Below are positions 33,179 to 41,784 of a stretch of DNA of 64,000 nt, piece by piece (positions within the stretch are counted from its first letter, which is position 1; every line of letters starts with the position of its first letter). The position numbers and the translations under genes are program-made. The stretch lies in assembly GCF_002573715.1 (NCBI RefSeq), contig NZ_PDHM01000016.1:165649-229648 (forward strand), given 5' to 3'. Origin of the DNA: Paenibacillus sp. EZ-K15 (GTDB taxonomy: Bacteria > Bacillota > Bacilli > Paenibacillales > Paenibacillaceae). Below the pieces are notes generated by a model that was given only the letters and a program-made list of their open reading frames with translations, made no database searches and had not been told where the DNA came from.

Positions 33179-33607
33179 ATGGAAGTACGTGAAATTGAAG
33201 TAAATGATTATCCTGAGGTAGTAACATTATGGATTAATGTGTTAGGAAACCGCAAGGTTAATCTTGATAATTTTTCCGTAACGCTAGAGAGAATGAATAA
33301 AGATGGGAACTATAAAACATTTGTAGCATTATTTGAAAATAAAGTTGTTGGTTTTATAACAACGGTACAGGCGTTATCATTTGGAGATGAAATTGGTTAC
33401 TTACACATCCAGGGTCTTGCTGTGCAAAAAGAACTTCAGAATAAAGGAATAGGAACAAAACTGCTTAAATATGTGGAGGATTATTCCAAAAGGAAAGGGA
33501 TTTCAACCATAATCTTATGTAGTGGATTCAAACGCACAGATGCCCATGCCTTTTATGAACATAATGGTTATGACAAAGATTCATACTGCTTTGACAAAGG
33601 TCTTTGA
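33179..33607 (+). CDS. GNAT family N-acetyltransferase
   Basis: 142 residues from ATG 33179 (GGGCGGTG site). GNAT fold with VEVREIEVNDYPEVVTLW opening, GYLHIQGLAVQKELQNKGIGTKLLKYVE (strand 4 and the Q/R-x-x-G-x-G/A acetyl-CoA loop) and AHAFYEHNGYDK. Resembles AAC(6')-like and related small-molecule acetyltransferases; substrate unknown. Sole gene of its cassette. Confidence 0.87.
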   Translation: MEVREIEVNDYPEVVTLWINVLGNRKVNLDNFSVTLERMNKDGNYKTFVALFENKVVGFITTVQALSFGDEIGYLHIQGLAVQKELQNKGIGTKLLKYVEDYSKRKGISTIILCSGFKRTDAHAFYEHNGYDKDSYCFDKGL

Positions 33608-33678
33608 CTTTGTAGAAGAGAATTTGTTTAACAGGCTTTTCAGAGAAGTTAATAACGATTATCAAAGAATCGACGACT

Positions 33679-33750
33679 TCAGGTAACATCGCATTCAACG
33701 CTGAAGGCCGCTTGGTCCGGGAGAGGCAATTGGAGGAGCAGATTGTGAAG
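33679..33750 (+). repeat. attC-like left half-site
   Basis: TCAGGTAAC, GCATTCAACG, GGCCGCTTGGTCCGGGAGAGGCAATTGGAGGAGC: left arm only. A methyltransferase gene follows where the right half should be; a right half appears at 34573. Confidence 0.65.
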
Positions 33751-33782
33751 TAAGATCATTTATATTACGTGGAGGCAATCAT

Positions 33783-34532
33783 ATGAACAAAACTATCAGC
33801 AATATACATAACACGAATAAGATTTATTGGGACGAGAATGGTAATGATTTTTTAGAAGCAATTGTACTGCCTTATTACGGTTGTAATACTTTAACGGAAA
33901 ATGAATTAAACTTATTTGGTGATGTAGCAGGCAAAAAACTTTTAGATATTGGATGCGGCAACGGTGAATCTCTTAAATATCATGGCAGTAACAAGGCCGC
34001 TGAGCTATGGGGAATAGATATTTCTAAAAACCAAATTGAGAAGTCAGCGAAATGCCTTTCAGAAAGTGGCTATACAGCTAAGCTGATTTGTGGGGCAATG
34101 GAAGAGGAACACGGACTACCATCCGATTATTTTGATTATGTTTATTCAATTTATGCAATTGGATGGACAACGGATTTACAGGGTACATTTAATAGGGTTG
34201 CATCATATTTGAAAAAGGATGGCGTATTTATATTCAGTTGGTCGCATCCTATCCATATGAGCGTGGCATTTGAAGAAGGAAGAGCCTTTTTTAAAAATAG
34301 CTATTTTGATGAAACATGGTCTGAGCGAGATCTTGACGGGAAAAATGTTTTACTTTGCTCCCGAAAAATATCAACTTACGTGAACGCCTTGGCGAAGGCA
34401 GGTTTTGTAATTGAGCAATTGATTGAACAGACAAACGACGAAACTTTGCAATTAACAGGCGAACTTAGTGATTGGAACAAAAAATCGCAAATGGTTCCGT
34501 TAACAGCAATTTTTAAAGCAAGGAAGCTGTAG
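33783..34532 (+). CDS. Class I SAM-dependent methyltransferase
   Basis: 249 residues. Motif I KLLDIGCGNGESLKY at about residues 56-70, motif II WGIDISKNQIEKS (about 80-92), and YVYSIYAIGWTTDL with FNRVASYLKKDGVFIFSW later (motifs IV-V). Methyltransf_11/25 type acting on an unknown small molecule or protein. AGGCAATCAT before ATG, GTGGAGG further up. Its position between a left and a right attC half suggests it entered a recombination site. Confidence 0.85.
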   Translation: MNKTISNIHNTNKIYWDENGNDFLEAIVLPYYGCNTLTENELNLFGDVAGKKLLDIGCGNGESLKYHGSNKAAELWGIDISKNQIEKSAKCLSESGYTAKLICGAMEEEHGLPSDYFDYVYSIYAIGWTTDLQGTFNRVASYLKKDGVFIFSWSHPIHMSVAFEEGRAFFKNSYFDETWSERDLDGKNVLLCSRKISTYVNALAKAGFVIEQLIEQTNDETLQLTGELSDWNKKSQMVPLTAIFKARKL

Positions 34533-34572
34533 TCGGGTGATATCATACTTGCAAATGGCTAGTACGAGATAA

Positions 34573-34647
34573 CTCAGACGACACACGAGCCGACCTAAGA
34601 TAGGTGCTATCTAAGGCCGGCTCTCGTCGTGAATGCGGGAACGTTAG
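34573..34647 (+). repeat. attC-like right half-site (type B)
   Basis: ACTCAGACGACACACGAGCCGACC, then TAAGATAGGTGCTATCTAAG, GCCGGCTCTCGTCGTGAATGC and end box GTTAGAGGA (34643-34651). The left arm is missing. Confidence 0.7.
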
Positions 34648-34704
34648 AGGAAATTATTGCAACATTTGAAGCAACAATAATTCATTAATAACCAGGAGAA
34701 CAAA

Positions 34705-35241
34705 ATGAAGAGAATAATGATAATTGGATCTGGAGGATCAGGGAAATCTACATTTTCAAGTAAACTCTCTGAAGTTTTAGGGTTACCATTGTATCATTTA
34801 GATGCGTATTATTGGAAACCTGGATGGATTGCAACCCCTAATCATGAGTGGGATGATTTTCAAAGAGAGCTTATTCAAAATGATGAATGGATTATTGATG
34901 GAAATTATAATAGAACATTAGATATTAGAATTTCGAGAGCAGATACCATAATTTTCTTTGATTTACCTCCGTGGATAACTACTTATAGAGTCATTAAACG
35001 AAGAATTAAATACCATGGAAGAACGAGACCTGATTTGAATGAGGGATGTCCTGAGCAATTAGATTGGGAATTCATTAAATGGGTGTGGAATTTCAGGAAA
35101 TATAAAAGACCAGGAATACTCGAAAAATTAAAAAAATATGAAAAAGAAAAAAATATAATAATACTTAAAACACCAAAGGAAGTAACTAACTTAATTGATC
35201 AATTAAAAAGTGAATTCGAAGAAGGCAACAACATCCTCTAA
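34705..35241 (+). CDS. Adenylate-kinase-like P-loop protein (DNA topology modulation/FlaR-type)
   Basis: 178 residues. Walker A IIGSGGSGKSTFSSKL at residues 6-21; LYHLDAYYWKPGW (residues 31-43), WIIDGNYNRTLDIR and FFDLPPWITTYRVIKRR-like region are the FlaR pattern. Such proteins are small nucleotide/metabolite kinases; the topology name is historical and the substrate is unknown. ACCAGGAG precedes ATG. The stop codon lies inside the cassette's end box TCCTCTAAC, which perfectly complements the start box at 34643. Confidence 0.85.
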   Translation: MKRIMIIGSGGSGKSTFSSKLSEVLGLPLYHLDAYYWKPGWIATPNHEWDDFQRELIQNDEWIIDGNYNRTLDIRISRADTIIFFDLPPWITTYRVIKRRIKYHGRTRPDLNEGCPEQLDWEFIKWVWNFRKYKRPGILEKLKKYEKEKNIIILKTPKEVTNLIDQLKSEFEEGNNIL

Positions 35242-35386
35242 CATTGTATCTGCTCATGGGAGCTGACGTTCCTTGGTATGCAGGAGGGATTTCAATGAAG
35301 CATATTCAACAACCCTGCGCTGGCTAAGCGCGGTCGCGCCCGGCTTCGCCTTAACCCAGTGAGGGTCATGGATACTGAAACGTTAT
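35234..35386 (+). repeat. attC-like recombination site 27 (complete)
   Basis: TCCTCTAAC (35234-35242) is the exact complement of GTTAGAGGA at 34643. Outer arm TGTATC ... GGATAC(TG), left hairpin CTTGGTATGC / TTCAACAACC, right hairpin CTGGCTAAGCGCG / CGCCTTAACCCAG. End box GTTATAGGA from 35382. Confidence 0.78.
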
Positions 35387-35423
35387 AGGAAATAGCCAAA
35401 AAAACTTTATATAAGGAGGAGCA

Positions 35424-35489
35424 ATGAAACAATTTGAATTAGTTAGCCTTGACATGTTTCAAACACGCAGCGGATTCACTATTGCTTAA
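35424..35489 (+). CDS. 21-residue reading frame, probably a truncated gene
   Basis: AAGGAGGAG before ATG, then MKQFELVSLDMFQTRSGFTIA and TAA. A very good ribosome site for so short a frame suggests the 5' end of a lost cassette gene. No similarity recognised. Confidence 0.4.
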   Translation: MKQFELVSLDMFQTRSGFTIA

Positions 35490-35543
35490 GATTAGAATTA
35501 TGTGGGGTAAAGTTTACTTATGTTTGATGCAGGAGGTTCTGAT

Positions 35544-36284
35544 ATGAAAAAAACAATATTGATTTTTATGATATCTTCGCTAGTGGCACTCACAGGATGC
35601 AAACAAACCCATGATATAAAAGACAAAGCATTAAGCAAAGAAACTCAATCAGTTCCAGCTGAAACCAGTAAGGCATCCCTCGAGAAAAAGACAAAGGATA
35701 TACTAAACCAACTTGAAAATCAAGACTTTTTTATTCAAGGTGAACATCTTAGTAATGCAGATGACGAAACGATTATAGAGTTTGGGAAGGCTTTTGTAAA
35801 CTTATTTAACGGTGCAGTTGCAGAGCAAGAAAAAGTATTATTTGAAAAATATATTTCGAACAAGAACCTACGAAAATTCGCAGATAAAATGTTGGAGATA
35901 ACGCAAAAACAGGATTTACAAAGTGGAAATTCTATAAATTACGGGTTGAAAAATGAGTTTAAACAAGCCAAGTTACAACATACAGAAGATAACTTTTGCT
36001 ATCTTGAATTGGCATTTCAATTTGAAGGTTCAGGAATGGGAAGTAAAATGCTGATTACCGTCGAAAACAAGTCTTTAAAGATTGTGGATTTCTACTTTGG
36101 AAGTAAGGACGGCGTGGATACGTTTGCCACAGGTCATCCTGCGGAAAGAGAGATGAGCAACCCGAATTTATGGTTGGACGAGGAATGGCTAAAGAAGGTT
36201 TTTGATAAATTGGAGGATTTTGAGGCAGGTTTGACTCTTGATGTCACTACGTCATCGCTGATGTTCTCGTCACTAAAAGGCTAG
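35544..36284 (+). CDS. Putative lipoprotein
   Basis: 246 residues from ATG 35544 (AGGAGG site). Signal peptide with lipobox: MKKTILIFMISSLVALTGC, cleavage before Cys19. The mature part has a charged linker and a 190-residue domain (DETIIEFGKAFVNLFNGAVAEQEKVLFEKYISNKNL) of the type seen in uncharacterised Bacilli lipoproteins. Followed immediately by a possible attC scrap. Confidence 0.75.
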   Translation: MKKTILIFMISSLVALTGCKQTHDIKDKALSKETQSVPAETSKASLEKKTKDILNQLENQDFFIQGEHLSNADDETIIEFGKAFVNLFNGAVAEQEKVLFEKYISNKNLRKFADKMLEITQKQDLQSGNSINYGLKNEFKQAKLQHTEDNFCYLELAFQFEGSGMGSKMLITVENKSLKIVDFYFGSKDGVDTFATGHPAEREMSNPNLWLDEEWLKKVFDKLEDFEAGLTLDVTTSSLMFSSLKG

Positions 36285-36285
36285 G

Positions 36286-36309
36286 GCGTTTCGTGAATGG
36301 CTAACGGAG
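36286..36309 (+). repeat. Possible attC right-end scrap
   Basis: GCGTTTCGTGAATGGCTAACGGA resembles CGTTTCGTGAATAC-(6)-GTTA of intact sites but is too short to be sure. Confidence 0.35.
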
Positions 36310-36439
36310 TAGATTACTTCAGTTATAATTGAACTTTATCCCCTAACGATTGGAAATGCACGGTATAATTTATTTAAGGCCTTTGACAAGCATAAGTATT
36401 TCATTGTGTCGTAAATTTTTTATTTTATGGGGGATTGAA

Positions 36440-37321
36440 ATGGAAATTGTTTTTAGAAATTTCGATAATTCTTATTATGATAAAGTTTGTGAATTTTTGA
36501 TTGAATTATCAAAGGATGATCGTAATCATATAAATTGGAATTGGGCAAGGTGGGAATGGATGTTTTTTCATCCTGACTTTAATAGTGACTTAATGGATAA
36601 GATTGGCTTGTGGTATTGTAATGACGAGATAGTAGGAATAACAACTTATGACCATTATTTCGGCGAAGCATTTTTTGCAACTAAACAAGGGTATAGAGAA
36701 TTGGGAAAAGATATACTGGAATATGCCATTGCTACTTTTAGTAATGATAAAGGCCTTGGGATTGCGGTGAATGATGCGGATACTCACACTCTAGACTTAT
36801 TACGTAGCAAGAAATTTGTGAAGAATGATCAGACTGAAAATGTACTAGAACTTGAACTAGAGAATGTTAGTCTTGAATACATAACTCCTGAAGGCATAAC
36901 AATGAAAAGTCTCAATATTAAAAATGATTTATATAAGCATCAGAAATTACTATGGAAGGCATTTGACCACGAAGGACTTGTGCCTGTTGATGAAATTACT
37001 ATTTATAAGCAACAAAAAATGTTGTCAGCAGCGAATTTGAATCCATTCTTACATATTGTTGCAGAAAATGAAGATGGGGAATATGTTGCATACTGCGGCT
37101 TATGGTATAGTCAGAAAACGGATTATGCTTACGTTGAACCAGTATGTACGATTCCAGAGTACCGGCATATGGGACTTGGTAAAGCGGTGGTTTTAGAAGC
37201 CTTAAAAAGAAGCTGTTCCTTAGGTGCTAAGAAAGCATACGTTATTTCTGACAATCCTTTTTATAAGTCCATAGGATTTCATCAACATTCGCATTATACC
37301 TTCTATTGGCATAACATCTAA
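36440..37321 (+). CDS. Large GNAT acetyltransferase (two-domain)
   Basis: 293 residues from ATG 36440 behind TGGGGGAT. The N-terminal half is GNAT-like but lacks a clear acetyl-CoA loop; the C-terminal half has YAYVEPVCTIPEYRHMGLGKAVVLEALKRS (loop R-x-x-G-L-G-K) and FYKSIGFHQHS. This matches tandem-GNAT proteins where only the second domain is active. Substrate unknown. No intact site flanks it. Confidence 0.82.
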   Translation: MEIVFRNFDNSYYDKVCEFLIELSKDDRNHINWNWARWEWMFFHPDFNSDLMDKIGLWYCNDEIVGITTYDHYFGEAFFATKQGYRELGKDILEYAIATFSNDKGLGIAVNDADTHTLDLLRSKKFVKNDQTENVLELELENVSLEYITPEGITMKSLNIKNDLYKHQKLLWKAFDHEGLVPVDEITIYKQQKMLSAANLNPFLHIVAENEDGEYVAYCGLWYSQKTDYAYVEPVCTIPEYRHMGLGKAVVLEALKRSCSLGAKKAYVISDNPFYKSIGFHQHSHYTFYWHNI

Positions 37322-37456
37322 TAGTTTAATCTTGGATTTATGGTTGTTCATCTTTTTATATTTAGTATAGCTTAATTAGATTTGTGTCATTGTTATAGGG
37401 AGTTTGGGAAAACCATAAATGATAAATTCAGAAAACGAGGAAGTGAAAGTTTCACA

Positions 37457-37858
37457 ATGCAGCATCAAATCATAAATACTGAACTAGGTGTAATCTCAGG
37501 TCGAGATGCAATCTACCTAGATAAGTTGAATTTTACATCTACAAATGAGGTAGAACTAATTGGAGAAATAAATGCAAGTCTCTGTTCACAAGTGAATGAT
37601 GAAAAATACATACCATATAAGTTCATAGTAAAGGGAATTTACTACTTCAATATGGTTGAACTAGACATAAGTTATACAAATGTATTGAGAGACGTTGAAG
37701 TGAATTCAAGTTTGATTGAAGTAATTGGATCAGATCTACTGACAACAATTAAAGAAGTCAGAGGGCTTAACCTTAGACATCTCATTATCTGTACATATGA
37801 TGAGATTTTTGAAATAGCTTGTAAAGAGTTTGAAATGAAATTCAACACAAACGATTAG
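37457..37858 (+). CDS. Hypothetical protein
   Basis: 133 residues if started at ATG 37457. Beta-rich start (MQHQIINTELGVISGRDAIYLDKLNF...VELIGEINASL) and a helical end. Not recognised; relatives seem to occur as stand-alone small proteins in Bacilli. The next structure downstream is a right half-site. Confidence 0.6.
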   Translation: MQHQIINTELGVISGRDAIYLDKLNFTSTNEVELIGEINASLCSQVNDEKYIPYKFIVKGIYYFNMVELDISYTNVLRDVEVNSSLIEVIGSDLLTTIKEVRGLNLRHLIICTYDEIFEIACKEFEMKFNTND

Positions 37859-37869
37859 TAACTTGCCCT

Positions 37870-37960
37870 TCGAGGAAGCATATACGAGGCTAAGTCCGTC
37901 GAACCCGGTGGCTAAGCCCCTTAAGCCTCTCGTGTTCGTAGATACAAGAACGTTATCACG
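37870..37960 (+). repeat. attC-like right half-site, last of the array
   Basis: TATACGAGGCTAAGTCCG ... CCCCTTAAGCCTCTCGTG, outer arm CGTAGATAC, AAGAAC and end box GTTATCACG. The left half is replaced by a short CCTTCGAGGAAGC piece. No attC-like sequence was found beyond this point. Confidence 0.72.
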
Positions 37961-37993
37961 ACAGAATCGAATGCAACAAGAGCCGAATGGCTC

Positions 37994-38293
37994 TCAATCC
38001 AATGATATATGTAATTCGTTATGCAGATGAAGTGCGTCCTTAAAACCTTGCAAATAAATCTCACGTTCTAAAATAGCTCGTAGAGAAAGGTCTGCATCAT
38101 CGTAAAGGAATAGGGTCTTCTGTACATTCTCTGGTACTCCTTCATGTAACTGCTTAAAGTAGAGTTTCCGTTCGGATGAGAACTGGTTGTAGGTGGAGTT
38201 GTTTTTGATAAGCTCGCCATATAAAGACTCGATTCGATTACGAATCAGGGAATCTAGTAAGATTTCTTTATACAAAATTGAATAACACCACAT
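37994..38293 (-). CDS. Small helical protein, unknown function
   Basis: 99 residues, all helical: SLIRNRIESLYGELIKNNSTYNQFSSERKLYFKQLHEG...LREILEREIYLQGFKDALHLHNEL-like. The ending Y-x-Q-G-F-x-D-A/G-x-x-L is reminiscent of the protein at 29038-29367 and of small phage or conjugation-linked helical proteins (DUF6809-like), without certainty. An internal start is possible since no strong ribosome site precedes the first ATG. Confidence 0.55.
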   Translation of the reverse strand: MWCYSILYKEILLDSLIRNRIESLYGELIKNNSTYNQFSSERKLYFKQLHEGVPENVQKTLFLYDDADLSLRAILEREIYLQGFKDALHLHNELHISLD

Positions 38294-38447
38294 TCTTTTA
38301 ACTTTACGAAGTAAAATTCAACTTATTAAATTTTATTTTGACACATCGAACAATCGAGTCAAGATATATCGAAGATGTTTTTGATTAAGGAAACATACTT
38401 TCATATAATTAAAGAAAAATTCGCTTTGTGTGTGAAAGGATTATCAT

Positions 38448-38651
38448 ATGATTAGTTACAAACCTTTTCAAAAGTTGCTGATCGACAGGGAAATTAAAAA
38501 GCAGGAATTACTTAAAATGACGGGGATTTCATCTGCTACAATGGCGAAGCTTAATACTAATGAATATGTTTCGTTAGAAGTCATTGATAAATTATGCAGC
38601 GCTTTAGGTTGTCAGCCAGGAGATCTGCTAGAACATATAGCGGAGCACTAA
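38448..38651 (+). CDS. Small HTH regulator (YozG-type)
   Basis: 67 residues forming a single Cro/C1-type helix-turn-helix: FQKLLIDREIKKQELLKMTGISSATMAKL...EVIDKLCSALGCQPGDLLEHI. Typical of stand-alone YozG/YobU-like regulators. GAAAGGA site; terminator directly downstream, so monocistronic. Confidence 0.87.
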   Translation: MISYKPFQKLLIDREIKKQELLKMTGISSATMAKLNTNEYVSLEVIDKLCSALGCQPGDLLEHIAEH

Positions 38652-38669
38652 GTGAACGGAATAAAGAGA

Positions 38670-38702
38670 AAGGTCCGGCCAATAGGAATATGGCCGGACC
38701 TT
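38670..38702. terminator. Bidirectional terminator
   Basis: AAGGTCCGGCC-aataggaatat-GGCCGGACCTT, perfect 11-bp stem between the convergent HTH and CDF genes. Confidence 0.88.
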
Positions 38703-38740
38703 CTTCGTTGGTTATTATGACACTTGGTAATTTTAGAGGT

Positions 38741-39610
38741 TCAATTCGGTTCTATATGAACATGTACGTCATAAACGCCGTGTGTTTCTTTTAATTCATG
38801 TTCCACCTGGTCAGAAATATCATGGGCGACCCGGATATCCAGATTCGACCTCACCAGGATGACGATGTCGACAACCGTGTTGCTGCCGTAATTCCTTGCC
38901 CGAATGTCCTTGACACCCTTAACGCCAACCACTTGTTTTACGGTTTCTTTGTAGTCTTTGACAATGTTTTCATCGAAGCCATCGGTTAAATGATGAGAGG
39001 CATCGCGGAATATATCCCAAGCGGTTTTACATATCAGGAAGCCTACCAATACGGCGGTAAGCGGATCGAGCCACGGCAGATGAAATTGAGCGCCGATGAT
39101 ACCCACAACCGTACCGATGCTTACCCAGGCATCCGAGAGATTGTCCTTTGCCGATGCCATTACGGCTTGACTGTTTACTTTGGTTGCCAGGCGCTTGTTA
39201 TAGCGGTAGACCAAGTACATCACAATGGCGCAGACAATGCCGGTCCATGCGGATATGAGATCAGGCGATTCATGGTTTCCTTCAAACATGGAAGAGACGG
39301 CCCCGAACAAGACCTGGATCCCGACGGCCATCATAATAAAAGAGGCGATCAAAGAGGCTACCGTTTCCGCTTTCCAGTGACCGTATGGATGATCCCGGTC
39401 CGCAGGTTTTTGCGATAATCGCAGTCCGATCAATACAGCAATGGACGCCACGATATCTGTAGCATTATTTAAACCGTCCGCCCGCAGGGCCTCGGAGTTC
39501 GCGGTGTACCCTATCCATAATTTAATTGCAGATAAACAGATATAAGCAATGATACTGATGATGGCACCTTTTTCACCCAATTTTAAATCATGATAACGTT
39601 GTTGTTCCAA
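38741..39610 (-). CDS. Cation diffusion facilitator (CDF) transporter
   Basis: 289 residues, six membrane helices and a cytoplasmic C-terminal domain. TM2 region SEALRADGLNNATDIVASIAVLIGL carries the metal-site Asp residues, followed by DRDHPYGHWKAETVASL, the CDF signature loop, and KDNLSDAWVSIGTVVG in TM5 with its D-x-x-x-D. C-terminus VYDVHVHIEPN. Exports Zn, Mn or Fe in exchange for protons. Similar to MntE/YdfM-type carriers; metal not predictable. Confidence 0.92.
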   Translation of the reverse strand: MEQQRYHDLKLGEKGAIISIIAYICLSAIKLWIGYTANSEALRADGLNNATDIVASIAVLIGLRLSQKPADRDHPYGHWKAETVASLIASFIMMAVGIQVLFGAVSSMFEGNHESPDLISAWTGIVCAIVMYLVYRYNKRLATKVNSQAVMASAKDNLSDAWVSIGTVVGIIGAQFHLPWLDPLTAVLVGFLICKTAWDIFRDASHHLTDGFDENIVKDYKETVKQVVGVKGVKDIRARNYGSNTVVDIVILVRSNLDIRVAHDISDQVEHELKETHGVYDVHVHIEPN

Positions 39611-39783
39611 ATCTAGCCGACTCCTTCCGCACGTCCCAAAAAATAGTACCTGACTATATTACCAAGCAGAGCAGGGGTGGGTCTAGAGCAACGTTTTTTC
39701 CTATCACTTAATAAGTGACAAGGGGCAAAAAGAGTTGCACCAGACTAAGAAAGATAGAGTGACGCTAGGATTTTAAGCACATC

Positions 39784-39819
39784 AAAATAGCGGGCGAGAT
39801 CATCTCTCGGCACCGCTAT
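39784..39819 (-). terminator. Terminator of the ribosomal protection gene
   Basis: On the minus strand ATAGCGG-TG-CCGAGAGATGATCTCG-C-CCGCTAT followed by TTTT; the stem lies 19 bp after the stop codon. Confidence 0.85.
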
Positions 39820-39837
39820 GGATTGATACATATGTTC

Positions 39838-41784
39838 TTACATGATCTTGTTCAAATGAAGCATATATTCACCGCGGTTTAGCGGGTTGACTTGTCTCCG
39901 TTTATTCTCAGGGACGGTGGCTTGCACCTTCACGTAGCCTCCTGGTTTTACGGAGAGCATGCCCTCACCGCTAGTTAGAGAATGGACTTCGGCTTTCAGC
40001 AAGTCGGTCGTCCGTACGGGGATGGTACCATGAATGTGTACGGCATGATTGTGGAATGTGGGTTCCTGATAGGTCCCTTCCAGTGCCGCCAATCTGGATA
40101 ATGCTTTGCTCAAACTGGTTTCCGGAAGAATGAATTGGATCACGTTTATGGGCTCATATACTTCCGTTCCGGCTTTGTTGAGCGCAGCCATGAGGACGAG
40201 CGGGGTCAGACTGCGAAAATCCTTTGCCGTCGATACCGGACTTGCGTAGCCGGTATGCGTCAGTGTCACGATCACATCGGTCACGGACCAGCCATACAGC
40301 CCCTCTTGCAGCACCTCAATCACGGTGTCTTTAATCGCTTTCTGAAAGGATAAGGGGAGGGAGCCCAGTTCCACTTCCAGTCGATACTGGAGTCCGGTTC
40401 CTCTCTCGCCAGGTTCGACTCGTAAGCCAACCGTTGCATAAAAAGGACACTCGCCCATATATTCAACAGCCTCTCCGGTCGCAACAGGCTTCTCGATACA
40501 AATGACCCGAGGAGCTGAAAATACAGCTTCGATGCCGTATTGCTGCTGGATGGTTTCCAGCAGAATTTCTTGCTGGACTTTGCCGAATACGTGGATGATA
40601 TGTTCCTTGGTATTAGTATCCTGTATATATTGCAGGAACGGATCCTCTTCGGTAAGATCGCTTAAGGCAGTGTGAAGTTGATGCTCCTCCGCAGGATTCT
40701 TGGCTGACACTTGGACTTGAATCGGCGGCTTCTGAAAGTGGACCCGCTTCATCCTGTCGGAAACCGCACCGATGACGTCGCCAACCTTGAGTTCATCGGT
40801 AATGAGAATCGCAATGTCTCCGGCATCGATCTGATTCACCGCAATGGATTTGCCATGGTCCAAAGCATGTAGGTGTTTCACCTTGAACATGGTGGTGTTT
40901 CCGTTCTGCGTGATCACCGTAATCTCGTCTCGCGCCTGGATACTGCCGGCGAACAGCCGGAGGTAGACGTTACGTTCCCCATTCGGAAGTTTGATGACTT
41001 TGAACACCAGGCCGGATAACGATTCATGCTGAAGCTCCGAGGCGTCATTAACGGGGAAACATTCACCAAGCGCATGAAGCAGCGGCTCGATGCTGATCCC
41101 TTTGGCTGCTGATCCTGCAAATAGGGGATAAGCTTTACCTTGCTGGGTTTGCCTGTGTAATTCCTCCTGCAACCGTTCGCGAGATATGGGAATATCCTGA
41201 GCATAGTCGTTCAGCAGATCGTCATTGGCCAGTGCCAACATTTCGACCCACCCGGCGTTATGGGGATCGGCCACATCCACCCGAACGGCTGCGCTGCCTT
41301 CCTGAGTTACAGAGCTCATCTCGCAAATATGTTCATCCAGCAGATTACGTATCATGATAGAGACTTTCTCGTAATTCGCGCCCATTCGATCGATCTTGTT
41401 CATGAATAGAAGTGTGGGAATCCCTTGTTCTTTCAGTGTTTGCATGAGCACCCGCGTCTGGGCCTGTACGCCCTCAACCGCGGAAATGACCAGAATGACG
41501 CCATCCAGCACACTTAGTGAATGCTCGACCTCCGAGATGAAATCGGCATGTCCCGGCGTATCGATCAAGTTGATTTTTAGATCGCCCAGCATGAACGATA
41601 CCGCAGCGGACTTTATCGTGATGCCTCGTCTCCGTTCAATGTCCAGCGAATCCGTGATGGTATTGCCTTGGTCAACGGAGCCCGCTTGATCAATAATTCC
41701 GGATCTAAACAGGATTTGCTCCGTTAGTGTGGTTTTACCGGCATCAACATGGGCCAAAACCCCAATATTCAATATTTTCTTCAT
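39838..41784 (-). CDS. TetM-type ribosomal protection GTPase
   Basis: 648 residues. G-domain motifs: G1 AHVDAGKTTLTEQ (12-24), G2 region RRRGITIKSA, G3 DTPGHADF (75-82), G4 NKID (129-132), then EF-G-like domains through LTHTGYASPVSTAKDFRSLTPLV near the C-terminus. It resembles Tet(M)/OtrA-class factors that release tetracycline from the ribosome, and is longer than EF-G fragments yet shorter than EF-G itself (about 690). Native, chromosomal Bacilli copies often give low resistance. GAGGGTT precedes ATG. Confidence 0.88.
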   Translation of the reverse strand: MKKILNIGVLAHVDAGKTTLTEQILFRSGIIDQAGSVDQGNTITDSLDIERRRGITIKSAAVSFMLGDLKINLIDTPGHADFISEVEHSLSVLDGVILVISAVEGVQAQTRVLMQTLKEQGIPTLLFMNKIDRMGANYEKVSIMIRNLLDEHICEMSSVTQEGSAAVRVDVADPHNAGWVEMLALANDDLLNDYAQDIPISRERLQEELHRQTQQGKAYPLFAGSAAKGISIEPLLHALGECFPVNDASELQHESLSGLVFKVIKLPNGERNVYLRLFAGSIQARDEITVITQNGNTTMFKVKHLHALDHGKSIAVNQIDAGDIAILITDELKVGDVIGAVSDRMKRVHFQKPPIQVQVSAKNPAEEHQLHTALSDLTEEDPFLQYIQDTNTKEHIIHVFGKVQQEILLETIQQQYGIEAVFSAPRVICIEKPVATGEAVEYMGECPFYATVGLRVEPGERGTGLQYRLEVELGSLPLSFQKAIKDTVIEVLQEGLYGWSVTDVIVTLTHTGYASPVSTAKDFRSLTPLVLMAALNKAGTEVYEPINVIQFILPETSLSKALSRLAALEGTYQEPTFHNHAVHIHGTIPVRTTDLLKAEVHSLTSGEGMLSVKPGGYVKVQATVPENKRRQVNPLNRGEYMLHLNKIM

